A stretch of DNA of 64,000 nt from Orrella marina (GTDB lineage: Bacteria; Pseudomonadota; Gammaproteobacteria; Burkholderiales; Burkholderiaceae_B), in the NCBI RefSeq assembly GCF_003058465.1, contig NZ_CP028901.1, positions 1,550,001 to 1,614,000 on the forward strand. The letters are read 5' to 3'. How positions within the stretch are numbered: the first letter of the stretch is position 1; each line of letters begins with the position of its first letter. The notes beneath the pieces were generated by a model that saw only the letters and a program-made list of their open reading frames with translations, was not told the origin of the DNA and made no database searches. Below, one piece after another: positions 50,268 through 61,600 of the stretch. Both the position numbers and the translations under genes were made by a program.

Positions 50268-52589
50268 TCAAATACTCGATGGGGATTGCGGATTCAAAAG
50301 CACGGGAGACTTCAGTCTGGTCTGGAACACCCGGCCCTTGCGTGCACGCTTGCTCAAATAGGGCTCTAGCGTATCACCGACGAGGACATCGATTCTCGTC
50401 TGGTTACGATAAACCCCTTCGACGCGCAAGCCTTGCGCATCGACCGCGGCAATCTGCGCAAGCATGCTGGCTGCATCAAGCGCCATCAATACTGTTCCAC
50501 GGCCACCGCCTGACAGCTTCTTGACTTCGGCAAGATCGATGACGGCCAGTTTGCCGTTGGACGAAAGCAGCGCAAGGTGGCTGGCCTGAGAAACCAGCTG
50601 CAAAGGCTTAAGCAGTGACTCTCCAGGCTCCAGTGTAATGAACTGCTTGCCACCTTTCTGTCGAGTACTCATTGCACGTAGGGGTGCTCGGAAACCGAAT
50701 CCGGCAGAGTGCGCGAACAGCCAGACTGAGTCCTCGTTTCCGGCCAGAAAGTGAATGATCTGTGTCCCAGGCTCGAGATCGATCATTGCTGTCACCGGGC
50801 TGCCATCCCCGCGCGCTGACGGCAACGAAGCGACTGGCACTGAATAGACGCGACCGTTTGAGCCGATTGCAACAAGCTGATCAGTCGTGCGTACCTCAAA
50901 TGCGCCGTAGCATCCGTCTCCGTTCTTGAAATTGAACTGACTCGCGTCGTGCCCCCACCCTTGGCGACTTCGCAGCCAGCCTTTGGTCGACACAACCACT
51001 GTCACAGGCTCGTCAACCACCTTGACCTCGAGCACTGCACGTTGTGCTGGCTCAATCAAGGTACGACGATCATCACCAAACTGTTTGACGTCCGCCTCGA
51101 CCTCCTTGATCATCAAACGTCTAAGAGCCGATGGCTTATCGATAAGTTCAGCTAGCTGCACACCTTCCTTGCGCTTGCTCTCAAGCTCCTGTTCGATGCG
51201 AATACCCTCGAGTCTGGCGAGTTGTCGCAGCCGCATCTCAAGGATATCTTCCGCCTGGCGCTCAGTCAGGTGAAAGCGTGACATCAGTGCCTGTCGTGGC
51301 TCGTCTGACTCTCTGATCGTCTGAATCACCTCATCTACATTCAGGTATACGATCATGCGACCTTCAAGCACATGGATCCGGTCATTGACTGCATCCAGGC
51401 GATGCTGGCTGCGTCGCAACATGGTCTGCAAGCGAAACTCGACCCACTCAGTCAGGATGTCACGCAGAGATTTTTGTCGCGGCAGTCCGTTGGTTCCCAC
51501 GCACACCAGATTGACCGAAACATTGGTTTCAAGGCTTGTCTGGGCCAGCAGCGTGTTGACCAGCTCGTCGCGATCGATTCTTGAAGTCTTGGGCTCGAAG
51601 ACCAGACGCACTGCCGCATCCTTGCCTGACTCATCCCTCACAGTGTCAAGCAGGCCCAGCATCATTGCCTTGGCTTGCTGTTGCTTGGGAGTCAGTGTCT
51701 TTTTGCCAGCCTTGACCTTGGGGTTGGTGATGTCTTCAATTTCTTCGAGCACTCGCTGTCCGGAAGTCCCCGGGGCAAGTTCGGTGACAACAAGTTGCCA
51801 CTGTCCGCGCGCCATTTCCTCAAACTGCCAGCGCGCTCTCACCTTGAGCGATCCACGCCCTGAAGCATAGACCTGAGAGATGTCCTCGGGCGCGTTGATG
51901 ACATGGCCTCCCCCTGGAAAGTCCGGCCCGGGAATCAAGCGCATGAGCGCCTCATCGTCCAGACCCGGATCTTTGACCAGCGCAACGCAGGCCTGGCCAA
52001 CTTCCCTCAGATTGTGCGAAACGATCTCGGTTGCCATTCCAACTGCAATCCCGGAGGCACCATTGAGCAACATGACGGGCAGACGGGCTGGCAATGCTGC
52101 GGGCTCCATCTGGCTGCCATCGTAGTTCGGAACAAAGTCGACAGTTCCTTCGTTGAGTTCATCAAGCAACAGGCGCGAAAACGGGGTAAGTCGGGCTTCG
52201 GTATACCGCATGGCCGCCGCATTGTCGCCATCTCTCGAACCGAAATTGCCCTGACCGTCGATCAGCGGATAGCGCAATGTAAAGGACTGTGCCATGCGTA
52301 CCAACGCATCGTATGCCGCCTGATCGCCGTGAGGGTGATATTTTCCGAGCACATCGCCCACGACGCGAGCCGACTTGACAGGTCGTGCGCCACCACTGAG
52401 CCCCATCGCCTGCATGGCATACAGAATCCTCCGCTGCACAGGCTTCTGACCATCACCCAGATCAGGCAGTGCCCTGCCCCTCACCACCGATACGGCATAG
52501 TCCAGATAGGCCTGTTCTGCATAAAGCCCGAGGGTTAATGTGTCGTCAGATTCGAAATCGAACAAAGACGCTTGTTGATCATCACTCAT
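50268..52589 (-). CDS. parC: DNA topoisomerase IV subunit A ParC
   Basis: A 773-residue subunit. It starts with [20 protein letters not shown], has [18 protein letters not shown], the quinolone-region [19 protein letters not shown], and the catalytic tyrosine in [17 protein letters not shown]. Gene C-terminal blades ([20 protein letters not shown]) follow. Together with ParE it decatenates daughter chromosomes. It is 67 bp after parE, the typical pairing. Confidence 0.96.
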   Translation of the reverse strand: MSDDQQASLFDFESDDTLTLGLYAEQAYLDYAVSVVRGRALPDLGDGQKPVQRRILYAMQAMGLSGGARPVKSARVVGDVLGKYHPHGDQAAYDALVRMAQSFTLRYPLIDGQGNFGSRDGDNAAAMRYTEARLTPFSRLLLDELNEGTVDFVPNYDGSQMEPAALPARLPVMLLNGASGIAVGMATEIVSHNLREVGQACVALVKDPGLDDEALMRLIPGPDFPGGGHVINAPEDISQVYASGRGSLKVRARWQFEEMARGQWQLVVTELAPGTSGQRVLEEIEDITNPKVKAGKKTLTPKQQQAKAMMLGLLDTVRDESGKDAAVRLVFEPKTSRIDRDELVNTLLAQTSLETNVSVNLVCVGTNGLPRQKSLRDILTEWVEFRLQTMLRRSQHRLDAVNDRIHVLEGRMIVYLNVDEVIQTIRESDEPRQALMSRFHLTERQAEDILEMRLRQLARLEGIRIEQELESKRKEGVQLAELIDKPSALRRLMIKEVEADVKQFGDDRRTLIEPAQRAVLEVKVVDEPVTVVVSTKGWLRSRQGWGHDASQFNFKNGDGCYGAFEVRTTDQLVAIGSNGRVYSVPVASLPSARGDGSPVTAMIDLEPGTQIIHFLAGNEDSVWLFAHSAGFGFRAPLRAMSTRQKGGKQFITLEPGESLLKPLQLVSQASHLALLSSNGKLAVIDLAEVKKLSGGGRGTVLMALDAASMLAQIAAVDAQGLRVEGVYRNQTRIDVLVGDTLEPYLSKRARKGRVFQTRLKSPVLLNPQSPSSI

Positions 52590-52656
52590 GAACAGTTACT
52601 GTCCTAGAAATTACTAAAATACGGCAGAATCGAAAGCAGGTTCGAATGGAGCGCGT

Positions 52657-54654
52657 TTACAGGTCAAGCTGGGCCAGGTTGCCCTTCTCTTCAATCCACA
52701 ATCTTCTCTGCGAGGACTCACCTTTACCCATCAGCATGGTAAACATGGAGCGCGTCTGGTCAAATCCAAGATCCCCATACGAGACCTTGAGTAGTCGACG
52801 GGTATCAGGATTCATAGTGGTCTCCCATAACTGCTCCGGACTCATTTCGCCCAGACCCTTGAAGCGACCGATTGACCAACTGCCGTCACGAACACCCTCC
52901 TGACGCATTTTGTCCTGGAGCGCCTCAAGCTCACCCTCGTCCAGGCAGTAAAACTTGCGCATTGGCCTCTTTCCTTGCGCTGGCACATCAACCCTGAACA
53001 ACGGCGGGCGAGCAACATAGACATGCCCTTTTTCTACCAGTTTCGGAAAGTGCTTGAAAAAAAGCGTCAACAAAAGCACTTGGATGTGTGACCCGTCCAC
53101 ATCGGCGTCCGACAGGATGCAGATACGACCGTAACGCAAGCTGGTCAAATCAGGGTCATCGCCTGGACCATGCGGATCGACACCAATCGCAACCGAAATA
53201 TCGTGAATCTCGTTGTTCGCGAAAAGCCGGTCCCGGTCGACTTCCCAGGCGTTCAATACCTTCCCACGCAAAGGCAGAACTGCCTGAAACGTCTTGTCCC
53301 GTCCCATCTTGGCCGAACCGCCCGCCGAATCTCCTTCGACCAGAAAAACTTCCGTGCGGGAAATATCACTTGACTCGCAGTCAGTGAGCTTACCCGGCAA
53401 AACAGCCACACCAGAGCTCTTGCGCTTCTCGACCTTCTGTGCCGCCCGGGTGCGCGCTTGAGCCTGCCGGATGGCCAGCTCGGCCAGCTTGCGACCATAC
53501 TCGACGTGCTGATTAAGCCAGAGCTCCAACGCTGACCGGACAAACCCACTCACAAGCCTGACGGCATCCCGACTGTTGAGACGTTCCTTGATCTGACCTT
53601 GAAACTGTGGATCAAGTACTTTCGCAGACAGGACGAAACTCACTCGGGAAAACACATCCTCGGACAACAATCGAGTACCTTTGGGCAGCAGACTATGCAT
53701 TTCAGCAAACGCCTTGACCGCATTGAACAGCCCCTCCCTCAAGCCCGCCTCATGCGTACCGCCTGCCGGCGTGGGGATCAGGTTGACGTAAGACTCTCGA
53801 AACATCGGTCCTTCTTCATTCCACACAACAACCCATTGCGCGCCCTCTCCAGGCGAGAAAGTGTCGTCGTCTTGAGCTGCAAACTGCTCCCCCGCAAAAA
53901 GCGGGACCAGCAACCCGTCGGTACCAATCTCATCGATCAGGTAGCCTGCCAATCCATCCTTGTACTGCCAGGTTTGCTGCTCGCCCGACTTTTCACTTCT
54001 GAGCGTAACCGTGATACCTGGCAAAAGCACCGCCTTGCTGCGCAAAAGACGAACGAGATCGTGTGTCGGTAGCGTTGCCGAATCAAAATACTTGTGCTCC
54101 GGCCAGACCCGAACACGGGTACCCGTGTTCCTGCGCCCGACCTCGCCAGTCTTGCTCAATTCCTGTACAACATTACCCTGTTCAAACACCATCTCGTGCT
54201 GACCACCATCGCGCCAGACGGTGAGTTCAAGGCGTCGGGACAATGCATTGGTGACTGAAACACCCACACCGTGCAACCCCCCCGAAAACGCGTACGCGCC
54301 TCCACTGGCGTGCTTCTCGAACTTTCCACCTGCGTGCAGACGCGTAAAAACGAGTTCAGCAACAGGTGCGTTCTCTTCCGCATGCAGCCCCACAGGAATT
54401 CCGCGACCATCATCCTGAACCGCCACACTTCCATCTGTATACAACGTGACATCAATTTGCTTGCAATAGCCAGCAAGTGCCTCGTCCGCAGCGTTGTCAA
54501 TGACTTCCTGAATAATGTGCAGCGGATTCTCTGTTCGGGTGTACATGCCCGGACGCTGCCGTACGGGCTCGAGACCCTTCAGAACCCGTATGGATGATTC
54601 GTTGTAGGAAGGTGAAGTCAAGCTATCCCCATTTCTGTCATGTTCTGGACTCAA
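52657..54654 (-). CDS. parE: DNA topoisomerase IV subunit B ParE
   Basis: A 665-residue GHKL ATPase. It has VRQRPGMYTRTENPLHIIQE and DEALAGYCKQIDVTL for the ATP site, with HASGGAYAFSGGLHGVGVSV for the lid. The TOPRIM part has TEVFLVEGDSAGGSAKMGRD and CILSDADVDGSHIQVLLLTL. The end (GESSQRRLWIEEKGNLAQLDL) matches ParE. Start ATG 54654 lies ahead of a short polar leader. Confidence 0.96.
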   Translation of the reverse strand: MSPEHDRNGDSLTSPSYNESSIRVLKGLEPVRQRPGMYTRTENPLHIIQEVIDNAADEALAGYCKQIDVTLYTDGSVAVQDDGRGIPVGLHAEENAPVAELVFTRLHAGGKFEKHASGGAYAFSGGLHGVGVSVTNALSRRLELTVWRDGGQHEMVFEQGNVVQELSKTGEVGRRNTGTRVRVWPEHKYFDSATLPTHDLVRLLRSKAVLLPGITVTLRSEKSGEQQTWQYKDGLAGYLIDEIGTDGLLVPLFAGEQFAAQDDDTFSPGEGAQWVVVWNEEGPMFRESYVNLIPTPAGGTHEAGLREGLFNAVKAFAEMHSLLPKGTRLLSEDVFSRVSFVLSAKVLDPQFQGQIKERLNSRDAVRLVSGFVRSALELWLNQHVEYGRKLAELAIRQAQARTRAAQKVEKRKSSGVAVLPGKLTDCESSDISRTEVFLVEGDSAGGSAKMGRDKTFQAVLPLRGKVLNAWEVDRDRLFANNEIHDISVAIGVDPHGPGDDPDLTSLRYGRICILSDADVDGSHIQVLLLTLFFKHFPKLVEKGHVYVARPPLFRVDVPAQGKRPMRKFYCLDEGELEALQDKMRQEGVRDGSWSIGRFKGLGEMSPEQLWETTMNPDTRRLLKVSYGDLGFDQTRSMFTMLMGKGESSQRRLWIEEKGNLAQLDL

Positions 54655-55707
54655 TCACATTGGCTATCGCGCATAAAGCCCTGAACGTATTGATGCAACG
54701 TATTCTACTTTTGCAAACCCCGTTCGACGCCAAGTTTACCGCCCCTGAGCGTCTGCTTAAAATTTGCTCACCTGGACGCATCACGCATTTGCATCTAGCC
54801 CTCCCCTCCGGATCGCACCAAAGCCGGCTGTCGGGACGACACGCCTTGCTCCGGAAGCTGCCAGCTACGGAGTTCCTTATATTCAAATTTAATCTGATTA
54901 TTTAAACAGTATATAGGAACAAACAGGTGACTCGCTACGAACTACCGGAAGAACTTGCACCGAGTAGCGAGACGTCTGCCGCATCATTCCCGCCGATATG
55001 TTGCAAAATCGCACCTGGAAATTTGTAAGCAATCGTGAATCAAATCCGACGCCACCGCCAGGGGGCAGGAGCTTAAGTGACGCAAAACAAGTGGCCTTGC
55101 TTCGAGTCTGGCAACATCATCATCGAATCAGGTACAAATCAAAAAATCAATTAGAAAAACATGATTTATTAGCACCATGTATGCAACCACCTTCTGTGAT
55201 CCGGGCCCGGCCACCTCACTTGACGCAGCGAGTTCAGTCTGCCGACACAAGACCTGACCCGTAAACATGTGAAAGGCCATTTATACAAAACTGGTAGCCG
55301 ACTCGTTTCAACTCTTCCCGGTGGAGTGTTTCGTGTACTGAGAGAATCGGTGTTATGCTTTTATCAGTCTGGTTAAAACAGATGTTAAGGCACCGATCAG
55401 GTGCAACATCTCGCCATCTACGGCTAAAGCGACCAAGCAGCGTTGTCTGTCGCCGGATAGTGAACCGACTACCAGGGTAGTCATATTGATCTTCATTCAA
55501 TTCTGCTTTCTGGTAGTCTTGCTGTATTGGTTTGAAGACAACACCAAGTTCGACGCTTTACGTGCAGGTGCTGATACCCCGTCACAGCATGTACCGCGTA
55601 CTGTCTTGCCACAGTCAGCGTTTTGCCTGAAGGCTTGAGGCCTGGGCACCTGTCCTGAACATGTGTTGCCCTAAACAAGATTCCATTTTTTGATAGTGAG
55701 TGTTTCG
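54655..55707. other. Divergent parE-trxA spacer, no assigned gene
   Basis: 1053 bp between divergent genes. Several short open frames exist on both strands (for example 54594-54905 and 54998-55264), but none shows a recognisable domain or good ribosome binding site. Part of the interval near 55130-55170 is A/T-rich. A small RNA or decayed gene could be hidden; nothing was identifiable by eye. Confidence 0.45.
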
Positions 55708-56034
55708 ATGAGCGAAAACATCAAGAACGTCAGTGATGACACTTTTGCAACCGATGTCCTCGGTTCTGACAAACCGGTTCTCGTGGATTACTGGGCCGCG
55801 TGGTGCGGCCCGTGCAAGATGATTGCCCCCATGCTTGAAGACGTTGCGAAAGAGTATGGTGACCGCGTCACGATTGCAAAACTGAACGTCGACGAAAATC
55901 CTCAGACTGCTGCCAAGTTTGGCATTCGCGGCATTCCCACACTGATGCTGTTCCAGAACGGAGAGGCCAAGGCAACCAAAGTTGGCGCTCTGTCCAAGTC
56001 GCAACTGACCGAGTTTCTCGACAAATCCATCTGA
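55708..56034 (+). CDS. trxA: Thioredoxin TrxA
   Basis: A 108-residue thioredoxin with the active site WCGPC at residues 32-36 ([12 protein letters not shown]), then [20 protein letters not shown] with the cis-proline near residue 76. It reduces protein disulfides in the cytoplasm. ATG 55708 gives the usual N-terminus [13 protein letters not shown]. rho lies 117 bp downstream on the same strand, the common trxA-rho pairing. Confidence 0.97.
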   Translation: MSENIKNVSDDTFATDVLGSDKPVLVDYWAAWCGPCKMIAPMLEDVAKEYGDRVTIAKLNVDENPQTAAKFGIRGIPTLMLFQNGEAKATKVGALSKSQLTEFLDKSI

Positions 56035-56061
56035 TTCCTGACTTCAATCCAGTCGCTTTGC

Positions 56062-56083
56062 GCAGGATCCCGTCGGATCCTGC
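56062..56083 (+). terminator. Hairpin between trxA and rho
   Basis: A perfect 9-bp stem (GCAGGATCC/GGATCCTGC) with a CGTC loop 27 bp after the trxA stop. There is no U-tract, so it may be an attenuator or stability element in the rho leader. Confidence 0.45.
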
Positions 56084-56151
56084 CAGCACCTCCCCCGGAT
56101 TGTCCTCTACTCGCCCCTATATCTGCTTTCTTAAAGAATTCTCTTAAATTC

Positions 56152-57407
56152 ATGCACCTGAACGAACTCAAGGCGCTGCACGTTTCGCAGTTGCTGGAAA
56201 TGGCCGCAAGCCTGGAAATCGAAAACGCAAACCGTCTGCGCAAGCAGGAATTGATGTTTGCCATCATGAAACGTCGCGCCAAACAGGGCGAACAGATATT
56301 TGGTGACGGTGTTCTCGAAGTCCTGCCAGATGGCTTTGGATTCCTGCGATCACCAGACACCTCCTATCTGGCCAGCACGGACGATATTTACATCTCGCCC
56401 TCCCAGATCAGGCGTTTCAACCTGCACACAGGCGACTCGATCGAAGGGGAAGTCCGTACGCCCAAAGACGGTGAACGTTACTTTGCACTGGTCAAGGTCG
56501 ACAAAGTGAACGGCATGCCACCGGACTCAATCAAGCACCGGATCATGTTCGAGAACCTGACTCCGCTGCATCCGAATGAGCCGATGCGCCTTGAGCGCGA
56601 CATCAAGAGTGAAGAAAATCTGACCGGTCGTATTCTTGACATCTTCGCACCAGTTGGTAAAGGCCAGCGCGGCCTGATTGTGGCAAGCCCCAAATCGGGC
56701 AAGACGGTGATGATGCAGCATATCGCCCATGCCATCACCACCAACCACCCTGAAGCCGTCATGATCGTGATGCTGGTTGACGAGCGCCCTGAAGAAGTCA
56801 CCGAGATGCAACGCACCGTTCGGGGGAAGTTGTGGCGTCTACCTTCGATGAACCTGCAACACGTCACGTTCAGGTTGCCGAGATGGTCATCGAGCGCGCA
56901 AAACGCCTGGTTGAACTGAAGAAGGATGTCGTTATTCTTCTTGACTCAATCACCCGCCTGGCCAGGGCATACAACACTGTGGTTCCATCTTCAGGCAAAG
57001 TACTCACCGGCGGTGTGGATGCAAATGCTCTGCAGCGCCCCAAGCGATTCTTTGGTGCTGCACGTAATCTTGAGGAAGGCGGCTCCTTGACGATTATTGG
57101 CACCGCCCTGATCGAGACTGGCAGTCGGATGGACGAGGTCATCTACGAAGAGTTCAAGGGTACCGGCAACTCGGAAATCCACCTGGAACGACGTCTGGCC
57201 GAGAAACGGGTCTACCCGGCAATCAACCTGAACAAATCTGGTACACGTCGTGAAGAGTTGCTGATCAAACCTGACCTGCTCCCCAAGATATGGGTACTGC
57301 GCAAATTCATCCATGACATGGATGAGGTAGAAGCAATGGAGTTCATTCTCGACAAGATGAGAACGACCAAAACCAACAATGAATTCTTCGAGTTGATGAA
57401 GAGGTAA
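56152..57407 (+). CDS. rho: Transcription termination factor Rho, single-base frameshift in this sequence
   Basis: Ring-shaped RNA helicase that ends transcription. The first part ([20 protein letters not shown]) is the N-terminal helical domain, then the RNA-binding fold ([17 protein letters not shown]), and the Walker A loop [15 protein letters not shown]. The frame breaks at a five-G run (56822-56826): as given, it reads [13 protein letters not shown] and stops at 56919. One more G gives [20 protein letters not shown] and continues with [20 protein letters not shown] to stop at 57407, a 418-residue protein of normal length. Sequencing error is most likely, since Rho is rarely dispensable. 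The last part as given is a separate frame starting at 56832. Confidence 0.93.
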
Positions 57408-57504
57408 GCCTCTCAGAAGGTGCGATGTCCGACGCTGCAACGTCGACTCGCCCGGGAGATCAATCCTCCCGTAGGATTGCAAACCCGGACAAACACTTCC
57501 CCAT

Positions 57505-57534
57505 AGCCGGTCTCTGCGAGGAGCCGGCTTTTTC
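57505..57534 (+). terminator. Rho-independent terminator after rho
   Basis: AGCCGG/CCGGCT stem with an inner CTC/GAG pairing, immediately followed by TTTTT. It lies about 100 bp after the rho stop. Confidence 0.75.
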
Positions 57535-58214
57535 TTACGATCCAACGTAACTCAAACTGCTACTTTGCCAGTTGTGCCAGGCCACAAAAAACCGAGCCAT
57601 AACTAAAAATATCTTTGATTGATCAGTCATGAGATGCGACTGCTCCTCACGCCTGAGGGCGGAGGCTTCCCACTTCAAAGGCGGTTGCGGGCACGCCAGG
57701 TGCTCGACTGATACCCGTTTCCGATCTTTGGCGATGTTCGCGCCAAAGAAGTCCCGCAGCCGACACGCCTTGCCGTGGTCGGCTGCTTTCGTGGCTTCAA
57801 AGCGTCGTTTCGCCGCTTCGATCTTGCGCGACATGGCCTGCTGCTTGCGTTTCAAGTTCTTCAGCGCCCGGCGCTGGATACCAGCGCATCCTTTAGCCCC
57901 AGATCGACGCCGGTAACGCGCTCGATATGGGTTGGCGGTTCGATCTCCGGCAAGCCGTCATCCCCGAGAATCGAGGCGTAATATTTCCCCGTCGATTCCC
58001 GTGAGATGGTGACAGTTTTGATTTTGCCCACGATCTCGCGGTGTACAACAGCTTTCACCCAGCCAACCTTTGGCAAACAGGCGAGGTTGCCCTCAAGTTT
58101 CACGCGCTGGGGTACGCGATGCTTTGCCGGGATGCGTGCTTGTTCTTGAAGCGCGTCTGCGAGCGGTTTCATGTTGAACTTGCCGAGTTCAACGGGGAAA
58201 GTGACCATGTTCAC
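57535..58214 (-). pseudogene. tnpB: TnpB (IS605 OrfB) remnant
   Basis: Minus-strand fragments of the RNA-guided nuclease TnpB. The upstream piece reads LPKVGWVKAVVHREIVGKIK and ends at VTGVDLGLKDALVSSAGR, which includes the first catalytic aspartate (DLGLK). The reading frame then changes at 57861 and continues with ALKNLKRKQQAMSRKIEAAK, a part that normally follows shortly afterwards; a small deletion has joined them. The N-terminal third and the zinc-ribbon/second and third catalytic residues are missing, so it is non-functional. Confidence 0.75.
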
Positions 58215-58430
58215 TTGCTGGTCAACTTCCCGCCGGGCGTCGAACTCTCGAAGCTGGTCAACGGCCTCAAGGGCGTTTCAAGCCGCTTGCTCCGCAAGCA
58301 GTTCCCTGAGCTTGAGAATCGGTACTGAAAAAATGTGCTCTGGAGTCGCAGCTATTTTGCCGCTTCCTGCGGCGGTGCACCACTGGAAATCATTCCGCAG
58401 TATGTCGAGCGACAGAGAACACCGACTTAA
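58041..58430 (+). pseudogene. tnpA: TnpA (IS200/IS605) remnant with nonsense codon
   Basis: From about 58130 the plus strand encodes RVCERFHVELAEFNGESDHV and HLLVNFPP, including the HUH motif. LVNGLKGVSSRLLRKQFPEL follows, then TGA at 58326-58328, and the same frame resumes with KNVLWSRSYFAASCGGAPLE and IIPQYVERQRTPT to TAA at 58430, including the catalytic tyrosine region. The N-terminal part is replaced by sequence antisense to the TnpB fragment, so a deletion fused the two divergent genes head to head. The product is broken in two ways. It resembles a different TnpA subtype from the one at 476. Confidence 0.75.
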
Positions 58431-58507
58431 ACCCAAGGACGCCCTTGGCGTGCGCGCCTTGTATCCCCACCTTGTATCCCCGCCCAATCGGGTCACCTCC
58501 GGCTAAA

Positions 58508-58522
58508 GGACGCTACGCGTCC
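58508..58522. repeat. Candidate end hairpin of the IS605-type remnant
   Basis: Perfect 6-bp stem GGACGC-TAC-GCGTCC, preceded by CTAAA, 78 bp after the TnpA remnant stop. The spacing and TAAAGG-type lead-in parallel the hairpin at 980-995 downstream of the intact TnpA. Confidence 0.35.
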
Positions 58523-58620
58523 GGGACCGACTGGAGCGAGGGTTCACTGCGGACTGGCTAAAATTTTCCAGCGTAAGGGAACCCTCCCAGAGTGCGCCGG
58601 GTATCTTTCCAGGTGCGAAT

Positions 58621-61600
58621 CTACTGAGCAGGTTGCTGAGCTTGCGCCTTTCCCTGAACCCCACTGGTGGCTTTCGGATCAAACCCCGAGTCCCTGCCTA
58701 GTTCGATCCTGTAAACCTCCCGCTCAACACGGGGTGCAGGCTCCTCAGTCGAGCTACTCTGGGCTGCATCACTTGTGCCCGTTGGACTGGAGGGTTTCGA
58801 ATCAACTGAGGCGGGCGTATCACCAGGAACGGCATCCTGCTTGCCACTTTCTTTCAGCGCCTGCTCCTGAAGCTCACGCACACTATCCGGAAGCGGTTCT
58901 TCAGTCGCGCCAACCTCCTTGAGCTGAGGATCAGTCCACGGTCCCCTGACTTCATATCGCAGAGACAACGCACTCTCAAGAGGGGTACGCAAGAGATAGT
59001 TCCCAACCAGCGCTCCCAGACCAATCACCGGATTCAGTAAAAAACCCGTTGCCATGGCCGTTCCACTCATGTCCAGATTAGGACGGACGGTTGCACGAAT
59101 GTTCAACTGTTCAGACACGAGGTTTGCTCCACCATTGAACGCAATAGTCGCCACTGGACTGTCAATCAGCAGATCCGCTGTATTAATCTGCCCTTTGTTG
59201 ATATCCAAATTGCCCCGGATGCTGCTCCATGGGAAACCATTTGCAAACGTCTCACCGCGATTCACATTTATATTCAGAATCCGGTTGAACGACTGCAGGG
59301 ACAACAACTCCAGCACACGGGCACTCTCCGAGTTGACGTGATCGAAAATACCTTCGCTCAGATCAATCTGCGCCTTGCCTTGCATACCTTCATATCCAAG
59401 AAACCACGGAAAATTCTGCCAATCAATCTGGGCTTTTACAGTACCTTTGCCTCGACGAATCTGCCCTGGGTGACCCAGCGCACCCATAAACTCTCCCAGA
59501 TCCTTGATATCAAGCTCAATGTCTGCATTCATGCCTGGATTGGACTGAATAAAACGCCACTGCCCGGTCGCACTTAACGAGGCCGCCGGTCCGGTCAGCA
59601 TGAGTTTCTCGATATTCCAATGCCGATTGCCGGGGCATTCTGTCCAATCAGTTCGAGTCGGCCAAGCTTCATGCCGTGGAGCACCAAGTCATCCACCACC
59701 ACATCAACGGGCGGAATCGTTGAAAGCGTCGCTTCGTCAGGCAAAACGGGGGCTGAGCTCTTCGCTTGGGCTGACGAAGCTTTTACCGTTGCATCTTCTG
59801 GCCGGTCTGCCCCCAACTCGAGCCTGGCCACACGAGCCTGCAGCCGGCCCACGAACTCACCATTCTCCATTTGCCAGTTCAAGGCACCGTTCGTCTGCGT
59901 TGACGAGAAATTGACAGCATACCGATCTCCCGTCACCTGCATGGTTGCATTAACATCATTCAGCTTATTGTCACCCCATTTCGCCAACTTTGTCGAAAGC
60001 CGCACTGAACTGAGCGCAGGCATGAACGGCTGTGAAGACGGACTCGATGTGCCAAGGTCTTTCATCAGGCTTTCCTGAACCGCCATCCAGGCCGTCGCAT
60101 CAAGCGTGTTGGTGGCGATGTTGACTGTCAAGGAATCCTTGGATGCAATCGGCGCTGTGCCGATGCCGACAGCAACAGCGGACAAAGCAGAGCCTTGGCC
60201 ACCATTTCGGCCAGAGGCATTGATCTGAATCAGATTGCCAATGCGCAACGTACCAGATCCAACCGATGCACTGCTCGGATCGATTTCCCACTGAACACGC
60301 GTGTTCAGTGGTGTTCCGGATGCCAGTGTCAGAGGTGCTGGAAACAGCAGCTGCACTCCTTTCATGCTGGAATCCAGTGCAATCCTGAAAGGTCCATCAG
60401 CAACCGGCTGGGCCACCGTCATCTCAAATGGCAAAGTGCCCCTGACCCACTGATTCAGGGACGGCATTTTGAAATGATTGTTCAGCGGCTGCATGGCCAG
60501 TTCACCTTGAATGGCCAGTGTCGAATCAGGTTCGCCAAATGCGCCCGAAACTCGCAAATCACTGCCCAGCACTTTTGCCTGAAGGTTATTGCTACTGAAA
60601 CCACTTCCCGTAAAGATCGCCTGGCCGGTCACAGACTCAAGCGCGGGAAAATCTGCGAGCTGCAATGTGCCTCCATGCAGATCCAGCGAGGCCTTGAAAG
60701 CGACAGCCTCGAGATCATCGAGCGGCATAGTCAGATCAAGGTTCAAGGTCCAGTCACCAGCACCTTTGAGATCGGCCACCATATCAGGTAATGACGCTGC
60801 CAGCGCCGTATCTGTCAATGCTTTCTGATAACCTTGCGCCGGCGAGCGGGTCCGAGCCTGTGCCTTGAGCACTGGATTCGAGAAAAGATTCTCCAACGAC
60901 GCATCCAGGCGAGTCACATCAACCCGGGTGTCCGGAGCAACCGCCAGTCCACCGGACTGAATTGATGCCGTGAGGATATCCCGGTTCAAACTGAGTTTGC
61001 CGTTCAACCCGACAAGTGCTGGCCAGCCTGGCTCCTTGTCTCCTTCTGCCGGCGCGTAATCAATGGTCAAATCCTGCACGCTTCCATCTAACGTGAAAAC
61101 ACCTTTGGACTCACCCTCAAACGGAAATTCGGCAAGCGGCCCGCGAACGACAAATGATGCCTTCGGGATCGTGCCAGAAGTGAAAGCCTGTTTCATCCAG
61201 CCAATCACATCCCCTCCAACTTCTGCTGGCATGTAATGATAGAGACGCGAAGCATTGAACTCGGCAAGCGACCCTTGCAGATTCAGGTCACCGGCCTCTG
61301 AGTCGTGCCGCTTGTTCCATCCACCTCGCAATGTCAAAAGACCATCAGGGGTCTGTGCTTTAACGTCCTCAATCGTCAGGGTTAGGTCTCCCTGCGGACT
61401 CTGACGAACCTGCGCCTTTGTGCGAAGTTCATCAAGCCGTACAGTGGCCATCACGTCAGCGGGAGGATCAATCGTGAGGCCCTGCCCGTCAAATTGCAGT
61501 GCGACGGGATTGCCAACTCCGATCTCGCTAATGTATGCGGCGTACTCGGAAACCGGCAGAAACATGCCCAGAGGACCATCGAGCCGAAGTTTGACGTAAT

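Noticed and set aside
54998..55264. Short plus-strand open frame between parE and trxA
   Set aside because: Composition and lack of a family match suggest chance; no start signal.
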